Assembly (NCBI GenBank): GCA_024690405.1
Contig: JAILCU010000072.1
Location: 1 to 45,682 of the forward strand
From: Bacteroidales bacterium
GTDB lineage: Bacteria; Bacteroidota; Bacteroidia; Bacteroidales; Bacteroidaceae
Direction of reading: 5' to 3'
DNA: 45,682 nucleotides
Under the pieces are notes generated by a model that did no database searches, was not told where the DNA came from, and saw nothing but the letters and a program-made list of their open reading frames with translations. Of the stretch, positions 43,405 to 45,682 are shown piece after piece. How positions within the stretch are numbered: position 1 is the first letter of the stretch; each line of letters opens with the position of its first letter. The translations under genes and the position numbers were made by a program.

Positions 43405-45573
43405 ATGAAAACAACAAGCCGCAACACGCTTTGGCGTGCGTTGGCAGCAGGCGTAGCACTTGTGTGCTCCGGTCTTTCTGCTCAAGCACAGGACTCCCTC
43501 GCTACGAGTCGTATGGAGGAGGTCGTTGTCACCGGTACTGGCACTCAGCACCGGCTGAAGGACGTGCCCGTGCAGACCGAGGTGATTACGCGACGCGAGT
43601 TGGAGCAGTACGGCGGACGTTCCATCGAAGAGATCCTGAGCGGCTTAACAGCCAGTTTTGCTTTCAACGAGGATGATATGGGCAGCCAGATGCAGATGAA
43701 CGGCCTCGGAAACGCCTATATTCTTATATTAATAGATGGCAAACGGCTGCACGGCGACAATGGCGGGCAGAACGACCTTGGGCTGATTGATCCGGCACGC
43801 ATCGAGCGCATAGAAATCGTGAAAGGCGCCGCCTCGGCGCTCTACGGTTCCGATGCCATTGCGGGCGTCATCAATATCATCACCCGCAAATACGACCGCG
43901 ACGGTCTGCTCCTCGAGAATACCACGCGCGGCGGGTCTTATGGCGATTTGCGTCAGCACAACAGCGTCGGCGTGGCTTTCGGCAAGTTCTCGAGCCTGAC
44001 CAATTTCCAGTTACAGCATAGCGACGGTTGGCAGAATACGGCTCACGAAGACCCTGCACAAACTGAATTCCCCATTTACGACTCGCGCAACAAAACGGTC
44101 AATCGCCACACCAACTGGCAAGTGGCCGAACGGTTGACCTATACGCCCCTTTCCAATCTGGAGTTCTATGCCGAGGGTTCCGTTTACCGTAAACGTATCT
44201 ACCGTCCGTCGGGCAAATATGCGGCTGTTGACGTGAAAACCTACGACCTCCAGTACAAGAACGCTTCGGCGGCTGTGGGGGGCAAATGGACGCCCAATGA
44301 CCGTGTTGTCGTCACTTTGGACGTCGATTGGAACCGTCATGCCTACGAGTATGTCTTCACCGACACGACCCTTGTCGACGGCTACGACCCCTATGGCAAC
44401 TTCACACACTATTTCCCTTATTTCCCCGGTCAGACCAACCTGCAAAGTGATCAGCGCCGGACGATGGGACATCTTAAAGGTGTGTTTGAACTGCCAGCCC
44501 GGAACCGCTTGAGCGCAGGGGTGGAGGTGCGCCACGATTGGCTCAACGCCCCCATGCGTGTCGATAACGGAGGCACCGTCACCGACCATACCGAGGCACT
44601 CTATGTGCAGGACGAGTATACCCCTTGGCGCATGCTTCAACTCACGGGAGGATTGCGGCTGGACCGCAACCAGCAGTTCGGTTTTCACCTGACGCCTAAA
44701 CTCTCTGCGATGCTGAAACCTACGGAATGGCTACGCCTGCGGGCGGCCTGGTCGCAAGGTTTTAAGACACCAACGCCCAAGGAGCAGCATTATCGCTACG
44801 TGCGAGAAATGAACGGCACCTACCTCTACCTGGGTAATGCCGACTTGCGCCCGCAGACCAGTAACTACGCCAGTGTTGGGGCAGAAGTGAGCGTGGGGGG
44901 ACTTTCGTTCTCGGTGACGGGATATATTAATAAGGTGGTGGATATGATTAACCTCGTCACAATCCCCAACTATCGGGCGCCGGAGGAATATCAGACGCAG
45001 TACGAACTGCACAAGACCCGGCAGTACCAGAACCTCGAGAACGCCCGCACCGTAGGTGTCGACGTGAACGTACGCTATTCTTTCCAGGACTTCGCCGTGG
45101 GCGGAAGTTATAGTTATCTCGACACCGAAGCCAACCTCTACGATACGTCGCACGACCGTATGCAGAAAGTGGTTATCGACGGGATGGCGCATCACAAGGG
45201 CAGTTGCTTTGCCACCTGGAACCATCGCTTCCGTCGCCCCTATCGCTTGGGCATAGGCCTGTACGGACGTGCTTCCTCGAAACGCTACTACCAGCTCAAC
45301 GGCAATGGCAAGGCTTACCAGATTTGGCGCCTGTCCACGACCCATGATATCTTGTGCCGGGCTCTTCAGTCTCACGGAATTACACTCCGTGGTGAAGCGG
45401 GCGTCGATAATCTCTTTAACTATGTAGATCGCACCCCCCACGGCTTGCACCTCGGTACGACCACTCCGGGCACTACCGTCTATGCTTCCCTGACCCTTCG
45501 TTTTAATCAAGGCAAAAATAAATTCCAATCATTTAAAACCAATTCAAAACAAAACTACAATGAAGAAAATTAA
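43405..45573 (+). CDS. btuB: BtuB-like TonB-dependent cobalamin receptor
   Basis: 722 residues. Signal peptide to about residue 31 (GLSAQAQ), TonB box MEEVVVTGTG, plug domain (VPVQTEVITRREL...MQMNGLGNAYILILIDGKRL...RIEIVKGAASALYGSDAIAGVINIITRK), then a beta-barrel ending in TVYASLTLRF. It imports corrinoids across the outer membrane; the assignment to cobalamin rests on the riboswitch directly upstream. The ATG at 43405 is chosen because it precedes the signal peptide; the frame upstream runs into the riboswitch. Odd: about 20 residues extend past the normal terminal Phe and overlap the next gene by 14 bases. Confidence 0.93.
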   Translation: MKTTSRNTLWRALAAGVALVCSGLSAQAQDSLATSRMEEVVVTGTGTQHRLKDVPVQTEVITRRELEQYGGRSIEEILSGLTASFAFNEDDMGSQMQMNGLGNAYILILIDGKRLHGDNGGQNDLGLIDPARIERIEIVKGAASALYGSDAIAGVINIITRKYDRDGLLLENTTRGGSYGDLRQHNSVGVAFGKFSSLTNFQLQHSDGWQNTAHEDPAQTEFPIYDSRNKTVNRHTNWQVAERLTYTPLSNLEFYAEGSVYRKRIYRPSGKYAAVDVKTYDLQYKNASAAVGGKWTPNDRVVVTLDVDWNRHAYEYVFTDTTLVDGYDPYGNFTHYFPYFPGQTNLQSDQRRTMGHLKGVFELPARNRLSAGVEVRHDWLNAPMRVDNGGTVTDHTEALYVQDEYTPWRMLQLTGGLRLDRNQQFGFHLTPKLSAMLKPTEWLRLRAAWSQGFKTPTPKEQHYRYVREMNGTYLYLGNADLRPQTSNYASVGAEVSVGGLSFSVTGYINKVVDMINLVTIPNYRAPEEYQTQYELHKTRQYQNLENARTVGVDVNVRYSFQDFAVGGSYSYLDTEANLYDTSHDRMQKVVIDGMAHHKGSCFATWNHRFRRPYRLGIGLYGRASSKRYYQLNGNGKAYQIWRLSTTHDILCRALQSHGITLRGEAGVDNLFNYVDRTPHGLHLGTTTPGTTVYASLTLRFNQGKNKFQSFKTNSKQNYNEEN

Positions 45574-45682
45574 GTACTTTATGATGGCTCTCGCAGCCGT
45601 CGCCCTTTCCGCAGGTTTCGTCTCTTGTGACGATGACGAAGATGATGCTGTTTCCTCCAACTGGGAGAAATATCAGAGCGCA
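45560..45682 (+). CDS. Surface lipoprotein, 5' part only
   Basis: 41 codons to the window edge: MKKIKYFMMALAAVALSAGFVSCDDDEDD. The lipobox-like FVSC followed by an acidic run (DDDEDD) matches the surface-export signal of Bacteroidota lipoproteins. It overlaps the btuB-like stop by 14 bases, so it is in the riboswitch operon and is a candidate corrinoid-binding partner (BtuG/BtuH style) or other accessory; too little is visible to decide. Confidence 0.75.
   Translation, partial: MKKIKYFMMALAAVALSAGFVSCDDDEDDAVSSNWEKYQSA

Overview
The window is a chromosomal segment from a Bacteroidota bacterium, most likely a Prevotella-like member of the Bacteroidales (inference). Supporting signs are promoters of the Bacteroidota type (TTTG about 20 bases before TAnnTTTG), mostly absent Shine-Dalgarno sequences, a DUF5686 outer-membrane protein, Listeria-Bacteroides repeat and TonB-receptor surface proteins, a membrane-tethered TPR-AraC regulator, and the order rpsU-xerC-hpf-tRNAs-tuf-tRNA-secE-nusG-rplKAJL-rpoBC.

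Region 1 (1-1367) holds the 5' part of a minus-strand secreted protein and about 1 kb of repeat-rich non-coding DNA. Region 2 (1368-13131) is the most interesting block. It is a long plus-strand lipid locus with many ATGA stop/start overlaps: a GNAT-like acyltransferase, ketoacyl synthase, acyl carrier protein, hot-dog dehydratase, CrtI-like flavoprotein, myo-inositol-3-phosphate synthase, PgpA-like phosphatase, GtrA-like membrane protein, CDP-alcohol phosphatidyltransferase, AUR1-like PAP2 enzyme, then DUF5686 and DUF4833 envelope proteins. The inositol part matches the Bacteroides inositol-lipid pathway: glucose-6-P to inositol-3-P, to phosphatidylinositol phosphate, to phosphatidylinositol, to inositol phosphorylceramide. 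The upstream genes look like a dedicated ACP-based acyl-chain module coupled to it, which I have not seen described.

Region 3 (13132-19931) carries pgi, a HAD phosphatase, asd, a small secreted protein and a large lipoprotein-type TPR-AraC regulator with a 24-nt repeat array in its linker. Region 4 (20077-34870) is the translation/transcription housekeeping block: rpsU, xerC, hpf, tRNA-Tyr/Gly/Thr, tuf, tRNA-Trp, secE, nusG, rplK/A/J/L, rpoB and rpoC, with a terminator/attenuator hairpin between rplL and rpoB.

Region 5 (34871-41097) begins with repeat-rich intergenic DNA and a promoter. A large structured element with three copies of one motif follows, then a 1,717-residue secreted protein (four CUB-like modules, eight InlB-type repeats, C-terminal sorting-like tail) and a 60-residue peptide. 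Region 6 (41098-45682) is cobalamin-related: minus-strand cobB containing a near-perfect palindromic insert in frame, a divergent cobalamin riboswitch, a BtuB-like TonB receptor and the start of an overlapping lipoprotein gene. No CRISPR array, transposase, rRNA or prophage gene was seen. The long antisense ORFs over rpoB, rpoC, pgi and the repeat protein are shadows.
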